Part shown: positions 52,863 through 62,095 of the stretch, one piece after another
Numbering within the stretch: position 1 is the first letter of the stretch
How the letters are laid out: each line of letters begins with the position of its first letter
Source of the DNA: JAFAMB01 sp963775805
Lineage (GTDB): Bacteria > Verrucomicrobiota > Verrucomicrobiia > Chthoniobacterales > JAFAMB01
Assembly: GCA_963775805.1 (NCBI GenBank)
Contig: CAVZKG010000001.1
Coordinates: 1,426,001-1,490,000, forward strand
Reading direction: 5' to 3'
Length of the DNA stretch: 64,000 nucleotides
Notes under the pieces: model-generated
What the model was told of the DNA's origin: nothing
Databases searched by the model: none
The model's input: the letters and a program-made list of their open reading frames with translations, nothing else
Translations under genes and position numbers: made by a program

Positions 52863-54602
52863 ATGACGGACCCGCTTCCCTCACTCGATCTACGTTTAAC
52901 GCCCGATTGGCTGAAGGAATCGGAGACTGGCAACCGCTACGCTGACTACGAGGGGGACACTCACTCAGACCGCCAACAACGTGGACGACGCGACCGCAGG
53001 GATGATCGCTCGAGGCGTCCCGGCCCGTCCAATGATCGGCCACGGCAGGATCGACCTGACCGGCGGCCTGCTCCGAATGCCAGACCTTCTGATACCTCGA
53101 CCGGTCGAGCCCCGTCCGGTCCGCGCACCGCGCCATCGTCCAATCGTCCGCCGGCACCCGCCGGGGCGAGAACCTTCCGAAGCGACAGACCGCGTTTTGA
53201 GCGTCAAGACTCCGATAATGTCCATCCCGAGGTCGAACCCGCACCGGTACAGATCGATTTTCTTCCGGAAGAGCGGGCATTCTCGAAAATTATCCAGCAG
53301 ATCAAGCAGGGCCATATTGCCTATCCATTATTCGGACTGGCACGCATGTTCCTCGAGCGACCGGAACGTCATCGGATCCGTGTTCGTTCGCTGGATAACC
53401 ACACGTTGATCTACCAATTTGGCGACGACGGCCCTGTCGCAATGGAAGCAAGCGCCCTCGAGCGCATCGCGTTTAACGCAAAAAAAGAGGAATTTTACGA
53501 GACACGGATCGTTGAAAAGGAGCCGGTTAAAGGAAATTTCACCGCAGTCGCCCGTTGTACGCTGACCGGCAAACTTCTTGGCCCGACCAACTATCACGCG
53601 TTTCAACCAGCGCTACGAACCCTCTACGAGCAGAGATTCAGCCGGAGAATGAGTTTTGAAGACTACCGCCGCTCGATCGAGATCAGTAATGATCCCAAAC
53701 TGGTTGAGCAATGGAAGGAGGAAGCCCGTACCTATGTCACCTTCCAGACAAAGGATCCGGAAGCACCGTTGACGCTGGACACACCCGCCGCCGTCGAGCA
53801 GCATTTTCGCGCGAACTACCTGGAGAATTTGATCAAAGGCTGTCTTGCCACAGAAATTTCCGGCGAAGCCTCCAGACATCTGCCTGATCGCGGGATCGTC
53901 GCAGCCATCCGAAAAGCAAGGGATCGTGAAAACCGTTTCCCGGCTCAAATTGCTGGCGCACTGCGGCACGGCTTGAATCAGGCCGGGCTCCACGTTTTCA
54001 AACATAAAAAGCGGATTCTTTACATCTCAACGGTGCGGCCGCAGCTTTTCGATTCGAATCAAGGGACCGTTTCGACCGGATTGTCGGCGATCCTGTCGAC
54101 GATCAGATCTTATCCGAAGATATCGAGGAAACAGCTCGCGGAAAAGATCCTGGCAAAAGTTATCAGCGACAAAGCGGCTGACCAATCAAACACGGCCTAC
54201 GATCAAGCGAAGTCGGCGTTGGTATCGGATTTGATCTGGCTGGCAAAAGCGGGTCACGTGATAGAGTTTGCGGACGGAACGCTTGATTTGCCGCTTCCGC
54301 CGAGACCTGTCGAGGCCGCAAAGAGCAACTCGACGACTCCTGCTGCGGAGCACTCTGATGAGGATCACTCCGACGAAGCGCCAGGAGACGAAGCCGCAAC
54401 GACAGAACTCGAATCCCAGGTGCCGGCACATGCACCTCTGGAAACAGCCGGCCCGTCTGCCGAGCAGGAAGAGGTGGTAACTCCTGTCCAACCTCCAGCT
54501 GAGCTGGAAACCGCGCACGTGCAGGCGGATGCAGGATCTGAACCGGCTCCTCAAGCATCGGAAGTGGCGCCAGCTGCACCGGAAGAATTGGTGCAAACGT
54601 AG
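52863..54602 (+). CDS. Conserved hypothetical protein with an Arg/Asp/Pro-rich disordered N-terminus
   Basis: 579 residues in three parts. Residues about 30-130 are low-complexity (RQQRGRRDRRDDRSRRPGP), like RNA-binding tails. Residues about 130-470 are a folded part without a family I know: LPEERAFSKIIQQIKQGHIA, YHAFQPALRTLYEQRFSRRM, KKRILYISTVRPQLFDSN and a helical end (YPKISRKQLAEKILAKV). The last 110 residues are an acidic Ala/Pro/Glu tail. A basic head and acidic tail on one protein suggests nucleic-acid binding. Confidence 0.65.
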   Translation: MTDPLPSLDLRLTPDWLKESETGNRYADYEGDTHSDRQQRGRRDRRDDRSRRPGPSNDRPRQDRPDRRPAPNARPSDTSTGRAPSGPRTAPSSNRPPAPAGARTFRSDRPRFERQDSDNVHPEVEPAPVQIDFLPEERAFSKIIQQIKQGHIAYPLFGLARMFLERPERHRIRVRSLDNHTLIYQFGDDGPVAMEASALERIAFNAKKEEFYETRIVEKEPVKGNFTAVARCTLTGKLLGPTNYHAFQPALRTLYEQRFSRRMSFEDYRRSIEISNDPKLVEQWKEEARTYVTFQTKDPEAPLTLDTPAAVEQHFRANYLENLIKGCLATEISGEASRHLPDRGIVAAIRKARDRENRFPAQIAGALRHGLNQAGLHVFKHKKRILYISTVRPQLFDSNQGTVSTGLSAILSTIRSYPKISRKQLAEKILAKVISDKAADQSNTAYDQAKSALVSDLIWLAKAGHVIEFADGTLDLPLPPRPVEAAKSNSTTPAAEHSDEDHSDEAPGDEAATTELESQVPAHAPLETAGPSAEQEEVVTPVQPPAELETAHVQADAGSEPAPQASEVAPAAPEELVQT

Positions 54603-54655
54603 GGCTGAGATTTCGCGGAGGGCAAGGACCCTTCTATTGCACTGGTCCGCGATCT

Positions 54656-54682
54656 CTTTTTGGCGACTCTTTAGCCAAAAAG
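54656..54682. terminator. Hairpin between two plus-strand genes
   Basis: CTTTTTGGC (54656-54664), nine bases, GCCAAAAAG (54674-54682): a perfect 9-bp stem 54 bases behind the stop at 54602. It has no T run after it on the plus strand, but A/T-rich arms make a weak terminator in either direction possible. Confidence 0.4.
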
Positions 54683-54729
54683 TTCCCCTGGACTCGCGCT
54701 CGTAAGATTTTCGGGCTAATTATCTCGTC

Positions 54730-55533
54730 ATGCGGGTTATTCGATACCTCACGCAAGACGGAGCAATCCGGTTTGCGGCGGAGAAAACGGCCGGAAATCA
54801 CGCCGACATTCACGGCGACATTTTCGGAGAATTTGAGCTAACAGATCATGCGTCCAACGTGGCAAAGATTCTCGCGCCCGTGGATCCCCGGGTCATCTTG
54901 TGCATCGGACATAACTATCGGAAACACGTCGAGGAATCCGGGGCCGCTATGCCGCAGCATCCAGTTTTGTTCCTGAAGAACCTGGGTGCGGTACAGAATC
55001 CGGGCGACCCCATCGTGCTTCCGACGAAACTGCGCAGTGACGAAGTCGATTACGAATGCGAACTGGCGGTCGTTATCGGAAAGAAATGCAAAAATGTGTC
55101 GAAGCGTGAGGCTCTGGATTTCGTGCTTGGTTACACAGCGGCAAACGATGTGAGCGCACGCGACTGGCAGAGACGCCTGAACGGAGGCCAGTTTTGCCGG
55201 GGAAAAAGCTTCGATACATTCGCCCCGCTCGGACCGGTTCTGGTGACAAAGGAGGATATCCCCAATCCAAACGCTCTAAGAATCGAGACTCGGGTCAACG
55301 GGGAAACTCGTCAGAGTTCGAATACGTCCGACATGATTTTTGATGTGCCGACGCTGATCGAATTCCTTAGCGGAAGCACGACACTTTATCCCGGCACTGT
55401 CATTCTGACAGGAACGCCATCGGGCGTTGGTATGGCGATGAATCCGCCGCGGTACCTGGCGTCGGGCGATGTTGTTGAGGTAGAAATCGACAAGATCGGC
55501 GTGCTTCGCAATCCGGTGGTTGCCGAAGAATAA
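54730..55533 (+). CDS. Fumarylacetoacetate hydrolase-family protein
   Basis: 267 residues. GHNYRKHVEESGAAMP, then LFLKNLGAVQNPGDPIVLP, the metal-binding glutamates in DEVDYECELAVVIGKKCKN, GYTAANDVSARDWQRR and the closing TGTPSGVGMAMNPPRYLASG are those of FAH-family hydrolases/decarboxylases that cleave or decarboxylate 2,4-diketo acids such as acylpyruvate or oxaloacetate. The substrate cannot be read from sequence. Sixty-eight bases before uvrB. Confidence 0.85.
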   Translation: MRVIRYLTQDGAIRFAAEKTAGNHADIHGDIFGEFELTDHASNVAKILAPVDPRVILCIGHNYRKHVEESGAAMPQHPVLFLKNLGAVQNPGDPIVLPTKLRSDEVDYECELAVVIGKKCKNVSKREALDFVLGYTAANDVSARDWQRRLNGGQFCRGKSFDTFAPLGPVLVTKEDIPNPNALRIETRVNGETRQSSNTSDMIFDVPTLIEFLSGSTTLYPGTVILTGTPSGVGMAMNPPRYLASGDVVEVEIDKIGVLRNPVVAEE

Positions 55534-55601
55534 GTTCTCCCCCGGCGGTACTTTTAAACGCGAGCACCGGAACGCTACGATTCCGGTAGATTGCAATTTT
55601 T

Positions 55602-57779
55602 ATGCCTTTTGAGCTCTCTTCACAGTTTCAGCCGCGTGGTGACCAGCAACACGCCATCGATCAGCTCACGCGGTCTCTCCAGGCCGGGAACCGTCATCAG
55701 ACGCTTCTGGGGGTAACCGGTTCCGGCAAAACTTTTACGGCAGCAAACGTCCTCACCGCGTTGAACAAGCCGACGCTGGTCATTTCCCACAATAAAACGC
55801 TCGCCGCCCAACTATATAGCGAGTTCAAGCAGTTCTTCCCCAGGAACGCCGTCGAATACTTCGTCAGTTACTTCGACTACTATCAACCGGAGGCTTATAT
55901 CCCACGGACGGATACCTACATCGAGAAGGATTCCTCTATCAACGAGGAGATCGAGCGGCTCCGCCTTTCGGCCACAGGCTCGCTCCTTTCGCGTGACGAT
56001 GTGATTGTCGTTGCGAGCGTCTCCTGTATTTACGGTTTGGGCTCGCCGGAAGATTACGCAAACATGGTTTGCGCCGTCACCAAAGGGCAACAGATTTCCC
56101 GCGAACTGCTTCTAGCCAAGCTGGTCGACATGCTTTACGAACGGAATGATATCGCTCTCACGCGTGGAAGATTCCGCGCCCGAGGAGATGTCGTGGAAGT
56201 TCACCCGGCGACGTTCGACGAGGAAGCGATTCGAGTCGAATTCTTCGGGGACGAGATTGATCTGATCAGCCGGTTTGATCCTCTCACCGGTCAGGCGATC
56301 GAAAAACTGGATCGCTTTACTTTCTATCCGGCAAAGCAGTTCGTCACGCCGTATGACAAGATGCAGCGCGCTCTCAAGGCAATCCGCGAGGAACTCGACG
56401 AGCGGGTTGAATGGTTTGAGGCACACGCGAAATATCTCGAGGCGCAACGGATCAAAATGCGAACGGAATTTGATCTCGAGATGATGCAGGAAATGGGTTT
56501 TTGCAGCGGGATCGAAAATTACTCCCGTCATTTGAGCGGTCGTCCGGCGGGGTCTCGTCCGTACACACTGCTCGACTTCTTCCCAAAGGATTTTCTCCTC
56601 GTCGTCGATGAATCGCACGCCACGATCCCGCAAATCGGCGGCATGTATGAAGGAGATCTTTCGAGAAAAAAGGTACTCGTCGAGTACGGATTTCGTCTCC
56701 CGAGCGCTTTGGATAACCGGCCCCTGAATTTTCCGGAGTTTATGGATATGACCCGGCAAATCCTGTATATCAGCGCGACACCTGCGGCGTTCGAAATCCA
56801 GAACAGCGTCGTCGGCAACACGACTTACATCCCGCACAATCGAGCCCGTATCGGTCAACAGGAAACCGAACCGGTACTGGTCCCGATGATGACTGGCCGA
56901 AGCGCCAACACTCTCGATCCGTATACCCCCGGCTCACGGCTGATCGCGCAACAGATTATTCGCCCAACAGGGCTTCTCGACCCGAAAATCACGGTACGGC
57001 CGTTAAAGCATCAAATCGACGAAACGATCGAGCTCTGCCGCCAGCGGACCGAGCAGAGCGAACGGGTACTCATCACGACACTCACAAAAAGAACCGCGGA
57101 GGACCTTACGGACTACCTCCGCGATGTCGGTTTGAAAGTGCGTTATCTGCATAGCGAAATCGATGCGATTGAGCGGGTCGAAATCCTTCGGTCGTTGCGC
57201 GCTGGAGAGTTCGACATCCTGGTTGGAATCAATCTTTTGCGCGAGGGACTCGATCTTCCTGAGGTCAGTTTGGTCTGTATCCTGGATGCGGATAAGGAAG
57301 GGTTTCTCAGAAGTCAGACTTCGCTCATTCAAACTGCCGGGCGCGCCGCGCGTCACGTGAACGGAGAAGTCGTCCTTTTCGCCGACACCTACACGGATAG
57401 CATTCAGAAGCTCATCTCGATCACAGAATACAGGCGGTCCAGGCAGATCGAGTACAATGAAGCGAACGGAATAACGCCAACCAGCGTGAATCGCGCCGTG
57501 CAAGAAAGCCTGCATACTTTGCTTCGCAGCCGTCAAGTCGAGGAATCGGTCATTCGCGAGGGGGGCGGTGATTTCAATGTCACGGAAGTGCTGCGCGAAT
57601 TGGAAGATGAGATGCAGATAGCGGCGGCCAATCTCGAGTATGAACGTGCCGCACTGCTGCGCGACCAGATAATGGAGCTGAAAAACGGCACCGGCATTGC
57701 GAAGATCGAGCCGAAACGGCGACCAGTGAAGTACGGGACCGGGAAACCGAGCCGGAGGTCCAAGGCGAAGAAGCATTAA
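55602..57779 (+). CDS. uvrB: Excinuclease ABC subunit B
   Basis: Damage-verifying helicase of nucleotide excision repair. 725 residues, a little above the usual 660-700. Walker A GVTGSGKTFTAA, the beta-hairpin that grips DNA (VEYFVSYFDYYQPEAYIP), VDESHATIPQIGGMY, TATP-like YISATPAAFE, motif V NLLREGLDLPEVSLV, motif VI QTAGRAARHVNG, and a C-terminal UVR domain (ELEDEMQIAAANLEYERAAL) that binds UvrC. Basic extra tail (RRPVKYGTGKPSRRSKAKKH). Confidence 0.97.
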   Translation: MPFELSSQFQPRGDQQHAIDQLTRSLQAGNRHQTLLGVTGSGKTFTAANVLTALNKPTLVISHNKTLAAQLYSEFKQFFPRNAVEYFVSYFDYYQPEAYIPRTDTYIEKDSSINEEIERLRLSATGSLLSRDDVIVVASVSCIYGLGSPEDYANMVCAVTKGQQISRELLLAKLVDMLYERNDIALTRGRFRARGDVVEVHPATFDEEAIRVEFFGDEIDLISRFDPLTGQAIEKLDRFTFYPAKQFVTPYDKMQRALKAIREELDERVEWFEAHAKYLEAQRIKMRTEFDLEMMQEMGFCSGIENYSRHLSGRPAGSRPYTLLDFFPKDFLLVVDESHATIPQIGGMYEGDLSRKKVLVEYGFRLPSALDNRPLNFPEFMDMTRQILYISATPAAFEIQNSVVGNTTYIPHNRARIGQQETEPVLVPMMTGRSANTLDPYTPGSRLIAQQIIRPTGLLDPKITVRPLKHQIDETIELCRQRTEQSERVLITTLTKRTAEDLTDYLRDVGLKVRYLHSEIDAIERVEILRSLRAGEFDILVGINLLREGLDLPEVSLVCILDADKEGFLRSQTSLIQTAGRAARHVNGEVVLFADTYTDSIQKLISITEYRRSRQIEYNEANGITPTSVNRAVQESLHTLLRSRQVEESVIREGGGDFNVTEVLRELEDEMQIAAANLEYERAALLRDQIMELKNGTGIAKIEPKRRPVKYGTGKPSRRSKAKKH

Positions 57780-57802
57780 AACAGTCGCGGAATTGATCCC
57801 GC

Positions 57803-58186
57803 GTTAGTCCCCGTTTACGAAATCCGAATCAACGACGACGCCAAGGCATCGTATTGGGCAAATCATTTTCTGAAAGGGCCCAGAGATCGACCCACAGCGA
57901 TCCTGTCGAAGAGTGACCGGATGGCCTTCGGAGCGCTTCGCGCAGCAAGTCAACTCGGCTTGAAAGTGCCGAGGGATCTTTCAATCGTCGGATTCGATGA
58001 CATACCCAAGCAGGTGAATCGGCTCCTCCTCTGACGACCGTGAATCAATCTTCGCGCGACAAAGGCCGGCTTGCTGCTTCGATCGTCGTGGGGGAATCGC
58101 CTTACACCGCAGAGTTTCGGCAATTACCGACCAAGTTAATCACTCGCGGCTCGGTTGCCGTTCCGCAGCGGAAGAAGAGCAAGTAA
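57803..58186 (+). pseudogene. LacI-family regulator, C-terminal remnant
   Basis: Starts without a start codon 24 bases behind uvrB: VPVYEIRINDDAKASYWANH, RPTAILSKSDRMAFGALRAA, LKVPRDLSIVGFDDIP, then a frame change near 58020 and APPLTTVNQSSRDKGRLAAS to the stop. This is the effector domain end of a LacI-type repressor; the DNA-binding half is gone. It cannot bind the operators at 2.2-2.4 kb. Confidence 0.75.
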
Positions 58187-58360
58187 CAAACAACCCGCAC
58201 TAGCCGGAAGAAGCCGAGTCATCCCAACATACTTTAACGATGAAGACACATTTTGTTCCACTTCCACTCCCTGGAACGAACCAATCAGGACAAGTCCTGT
58301 TTTTTCCCATCTCGGCCGAAGTCCCAGCCGAGACCCCCACGCAATAAAGGAAATCGAAAA

Positions 58361-60826
58361 ATGAAACTCCGATTTAGTCTATGCACCATCCTTTTGGCTG
58401 GTTCCTTGCTGTCTTCGCCCAATGTTAAGGCGGGGCAGATTCCGTTAAACGGTTCGCCATTCGAAAGGCAAACGACCGAAATGTTGGACATGAAACGCTA
58501 CGTGGCTGCAGGCAATCGCGCCTACGTTGTCGGGATTCAAGATGGCAGCGTAAACCCAAGCGGCATCGGTTGGCACATCACCGGGCAAATGGGAGGTGTA
58601 TGGGCGCATCCGATTAAGCTTCTCGATCATTTTCAGTTCTATCTCAACGGCCAGTTACTGCCTCCGGCGACGACATTTGTCAGCGGGACCGGTTATGTTC
58701 GCCAGGAATTGCCGCTCACCCAAGGAATTACGATCACCGAGACGCAATTCGCGCCGGACGACTTACCGGTCGTTTTAGTCGGGGTGGACTTGTACACCGC
58801 AAACCCTGGAACAACGAACGTGACGTTGGCAATCCAACCACAAAGCGAATTGATTGCAGCGTATCCTTGGAGCAGCACCACGCCCAGCTCGGAATCTGTG
58901 CATCAGCAAGACCAGGTAATCTATGACTCGGCATTGGGCGCGCTTCAGTTCACGCAACCCGGCGAACCGTCCTGGTACGCCCTCGTGAGCGCAGCAGCCG
59001 AACAGAACTCCGCCGCAGGGGGTTTCCAATCACTTGGAGCGACCAATCTGGGACCGGCTGGGTCGCACAACGGAGCAGCAGGCGAGTTGACTTATCGAGT
59101 TGGGCTCAGAGGTCAATCGCACACTACGATCTGGTTCGCGATTTCGGGTTCCAATGTCGGGAAATTCGAGGCCGCTGCCGCGATGCAGCTTGGACTCGAA
59201 TTCCCACGGTTATTGTTAAACAAAAAAATATCGGATCGCCGGGAATTGCTCTCCCAAGCTCAAATCCAAATTCCGGACTCCGACCAGATGGTCCAGGCCG
59301 CGTTTGACTGGGCAAAGCTTAACTTGGCCGATATGCGTCGAGTCGTCCAAAATATGGAAGTACGGGACACCAAGGAAGGAACCGTCTACCCTCCACCGAT
59401 CAATGCGATCCCGATCCCCTTTGTATCCGGTTTCGGAGCGGGTTACCCCGACTATCCCTGGTTTTTCGGAACCGACGGTTGTTACACGACATTTGGACTG
59501 TCAGCGGTCGGCCAATGGGATGCGGCTAAAAGTCACTTGAATTCTATTCGGCAAATCTCCCAGATCGTAAATGGATCGACCGGGAAAGTGCTGCACGAGA
59601 TCGTCACCAGTGGCTCGATCTATTACGGAACTAACGAACAACCTGGTGACACCAATGAGACAGCAGAATTCGCAACTGCGGTTGCCACTCTCTGGCGCTG
59701 GTCTGGCGACAAAAGTGTCCGGGACGACAATTACAATTTCATTAAGGCGGGGTTAACTTACATCACCACCAATTTGGTGACCGCTACGGCAAATCCGGAT
59801 GGCTGGCCTGAAGGCGCCGGAATGGTTGAAGCAACCGGGATGGGAGCGATAAAGCTCGATGTCGCCGTTTACACCATTCGTGCGCTGAATGATCTCGCCG
59901 AGATGGCAACAAGCAAAGGAGACATAGCCACTCATGACTGGGCTGCCAACCTGGCCTCCGCTTTAACTGCCAGATTTGCACCGGATTGGTGGATACCGGC
60001 TCAAGGACTTTTTGCCGATTCGCTTGCGCTGAAACAAGCTGTTCCGACAGATCCTACGGCTACTCTCGGTACACAGCCCGTTACCCAGCTCGAACAACTC
60101 TACTGGACCAATGCTACCCCGATGGAGACCGGAATCGCACCCTTTCAGGATGCGGAAATTGCTTTCCCGAGCCTGGAGTCTTCCACATTTACCGGTACGA
60201 CCGGATTCTACCAGGAAGGCCAAGATTTGCCGGCAATTACTGGTAGTCGCCAAGCCTCTGCGTTGAATACCGGTGTAATGGCTGTTGCCGAGGCGAAATA
60301 TGGTCGACTTGACGAATCGCTGAGATACGTCCGATTCGTGGCCGACGAACTTGACGTCGAGCAACCCGGCGCATTGCCTGAGCTATTCAATAGCCCGGAT
60401 TACCCGTATTTCCCCTCATTCGCTGGAGCCATGGTCATGCAAGCGTGGTCCTCGTATGGTGTTTTGTGGTCGCTTGTCGACTTGTATCTTGGGATCGAAC
60501 CGAATGCTCCCGCCTCGTCCCTATCCGTGATTCCGGATTTACCTTCCAGCTGGCCACGGCTTTCCATCGAGGACCTGAATATCGGTTCTGCAAAGCTATC
60601 AGTCTCGGCGTCCCATTCTGGGAAGTCGTACTCAACGTCTGTCGCCGGTCCGAGCGGCTGGAAACTAACGATCGGATATGCGCTGCCCGCAAACAGCCAG
60701 GTGCGATCCGTCACACTGAACGGTAAATCGGCTATGTTCCAGATTCTCGATACGAATCGCGGTCGAGAAGTACATGTTTCCTCTACTTCTGGTGGAAAGC
60801 GCGAACTTATTATTGAGACTAACTAG
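58361..60826 (+). CDS. Secreted six-hairpin glycosidase-like protein
   Basis: 821 residues from the ATG at 58361 (AAGGA 12 bases upstream; an upstream ATG in frame would hide the signal). MKLRFSLCTILLAGSLLSSP is a signal peptide cut after VKA. An N-terminal beta domain (to about 300) is followed by an alpha/alpha barrel: DYPWFFGTDGCYTTFGLSAV with a candidate catalytic Asp, WPEGAGMVEATGMGAIKLDV with a candidate Glu, NTGVMAVAEAKYGRLDESLR, and a C-terminal beta domain (PSGWKLTIGYALP). It resembles glycogen-debranching and rhamnosidase-type barrels; the substrate is open. Confidence 0.7.
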   Translation: MKLRFSLCTILLAGSLLSSPNVKAGQIPLNGSPFERQTTEMLDMKRYVAAGNRAYVVGIQDGSVNPSGIGWHITGQMGGVWAHPIKLLDHFQFYLNGQLLPPATTFVSGTGYVRQELPLTQGITITETQFAPDDLPVVLVGVDLYTANPGTTNVTLAIQPQSELIAAYPWSSTTPSSESVHQQDQVIYDSALGALQFTQPGEPSWYALVSAAAEQNSAAGGFQSLGATNLGPAGSHNGAAGELTYRVGLRGQSHTTIWFAISGSNVGKFEAAAAMQLGLEFPRLLLNKKISDRRELLSQAQIQIPDSDQMVQAAFDWAKLNLADMRRVVQNMEVRDTKEGTVYPPPINAIPIPFVSGFGAGYPDYPWFFGTDGCYTTFGLSAVGQWDAAKSHLNSIRQISQIVNGSTGKVLHEIVTSGSIYYGTNEQPGDTNETAEFATAVATLWRWSGDKSVRDDNYNFIKAGLTYITTNLVTATANPDGWPEGAGMVEATGMGAIKLDVAVYTIRALNDLAEMATSKGDIATHDWAANLASALTARFAPDWWIPAQGLFADSLALKQAVPTDPTATLGTQPVTQLEQLYWTNATPMETGIAPFQDAEIAFPSLESSTFTGTTGFYQEGQDLPAITGSRQASALNTGVMAVAEAKYGRLDESLRYVRFVADELDVEQPGALPELFNSPDYPYFPSFAGAMVMQAWSSYGVLWSLVDLYLGIEPNAPASSLSVIPDLPSSWPRLSIEDLNIGSAKLSVSASHSGKSYSTSVAGPSGWKLTIGYALPANSQVRSVTLNGKSAMFQILDTNRGREVHVSSTSGGKRELIIETN

Positions 60827-60830
60827 CCTG

Positions 60831-60865
60831 AATAGCTCAAAAGTTTTTGAAACTTTTGAGCTATT
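60831..60865. terminator. 16-bp perfect hairpin between convergent genes
   Basis: AATAGCTCAAAAGTTT (60831-60846), TTG, AAACTTTTGAGCTATT (60850-60865). It starts five bases behind the glycosidase stop. A second perfect stem GATCGGCTC-GCA-GAGCCGATC lies at about 60896-60916. The pair sits between convergent genes and may end transcription from both sides. Confidence 0.65.
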
Positions 60866-60970
60866 GCATGCGCTGCAATATTCACCGCGTCAAAGATCGG
60901 CTCGCAGAGCCGATCTGCGCGGTCGAAGCACGAGAATCTTCCGAGCCATTTGGTTCGTGAGATTTTCGGG

Positions 60971-62095
60971 CTAGGCAATCAGTTTCACCAGCAACTGGCT
61001 GAGGATGAGCTTCGCTTCCAATTGCGTCGTCACAAGCTGAATGTTTGCCTTCAGACAAGCCTGGAGACCTTCAATCAAATCCGCGAGCTCGAACCGATGC
61101 GCTTCGCAAGCTGCCAATCCAAGGGCATACGCGTTGACTCCACCATCCTTGCGGCGCGGAAGATGTTCGATCGCGCTTTCAGGCAACTTCGAGAGAATAG
61201 AATTGAAATGGAATGGCGCTTGCGGGGGTCTGATCCTATGCCGGACTAAAAGATCTTTGGTAACAACCAAATTTCGCACGGTCGGAATGATCGCTGCATA
61301 TAGAATTCCGATCGGCGTCTCCCCCTGGAACATCAATTGGTCGAGCAGTGCCAGACTCTCTCCCAAACGCCGTTTTGAAATGCACGTGCCGAGCTCCCAT
61401 ATCACGCCGCTCGTCGATTTCGCGACCAGTGCCCGGACGACGTCGGTGCTTACGATCCTTTTTTCGCCCAGATAAATATCTATTTTCTCCAGCTCATTCC
61501 TCAATTGCCGTCCGTCAACTCCTGCGAGCCGAACAAAGACCTCGAGAGCTTCCGGTTCGAATTTCAAATTCAACTCGGTGGCAAGACGGCGCACAACCGA
61601 CTGCACCTCTTCTTCCCAACCCGATTTAGCCGGATCGATCCGGTCAAACTGCTCAACAATTGCGAATTTACCGAGGGATTTGTAGAAGCTGCGACGCTTG
61701 TCGACTTCAGTCGCGCTTAGCAAGAAACGGACACCCTCGGGCAACCCGCCGCTGAGAACCTCTTTCAAATCCTCCAATGCCTCCTGCACCGTTGCCGAAC
61801 GTCCGGTCACCGTGTCCGCAATGAAGTTCACGTTCTTCAGCCAGACAAGCTTATCGCGTCCAAAGAACGGCAGGGTCTGTACCGCTTCGTGGACCTGGCG
61901 GATCCTCTGCACTGCCTGCTCCGCGTTATCAGCCATCCCGTCAATTGTATCAACGCCGAACTCCGCACCTTGTTCCGGCGTCAATTCGACCATAAGCTCT
62001 GCGGCCCGGCGTTTAACTTCCCCTTCATCCGATCCGAGCACCGCGAACACACTCCTGGATACAGAAGACGCACCAGATTTTTTGCGAGGAGGCAT
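60971..62095 (-). CDS. holA: DNA polymerase III, delta subunit
   Basis: Clamp-loader subunit that opens the sliding clamp. 374 residues. The N-terminal nucleotide-binding-like fold has VFAVLGSDEGEVKRRAAELM and TLPFFGRDKLVWLKNVNF (the clamp-contact region); FDRIDPAKSGWEEEVQSVV and LAGVDGRQLRNELEKIDIYL in the middle and FQGETPIGILYAAIIPTVRN in the collar domain are typical of HolA. A short basic head (PPRKKSGASS) precedes the fold. Confidence 0.88.
   Translation of the reverse strand: MPPRKKSGASSVSRSVFAVLGSDEGEVKRRAAELMVELTPEQGAEFGVDTIDGMADNAEQAVQRIRQVHEAVQTLPFFGRDKLVWLKNVNFIADTVTGRSATVQEALEDLKEVLSGGLPEGVRFLLSATEVDKRRSFYKSLGKFAIVEQFDRIDPAKSGWEEEVQSVVRRLATELNLKFEPEALEVFVRLAGVDGRQLRNELEKIDIYLGEKRIVSTDVVRALVAKSTSGVIWELGTCISKRRLGESLALLDQLMFQGETPIGILYAAIIPTVRNLVVTKDLLVRHRIRPPQAPFHFNSILSKLPESAIEHLPRRKDGGVNAYALGLAACEAHRFELADLIEGLQACLKANIQLVTTQLEAKLILSQLLVKLIA

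Noticed and set aside
56112..57776. Two long minus-strand frames opposite uvrB
   Set aside because: uvrB is certain; the antisense frames arise from codon bias and have no start signals.
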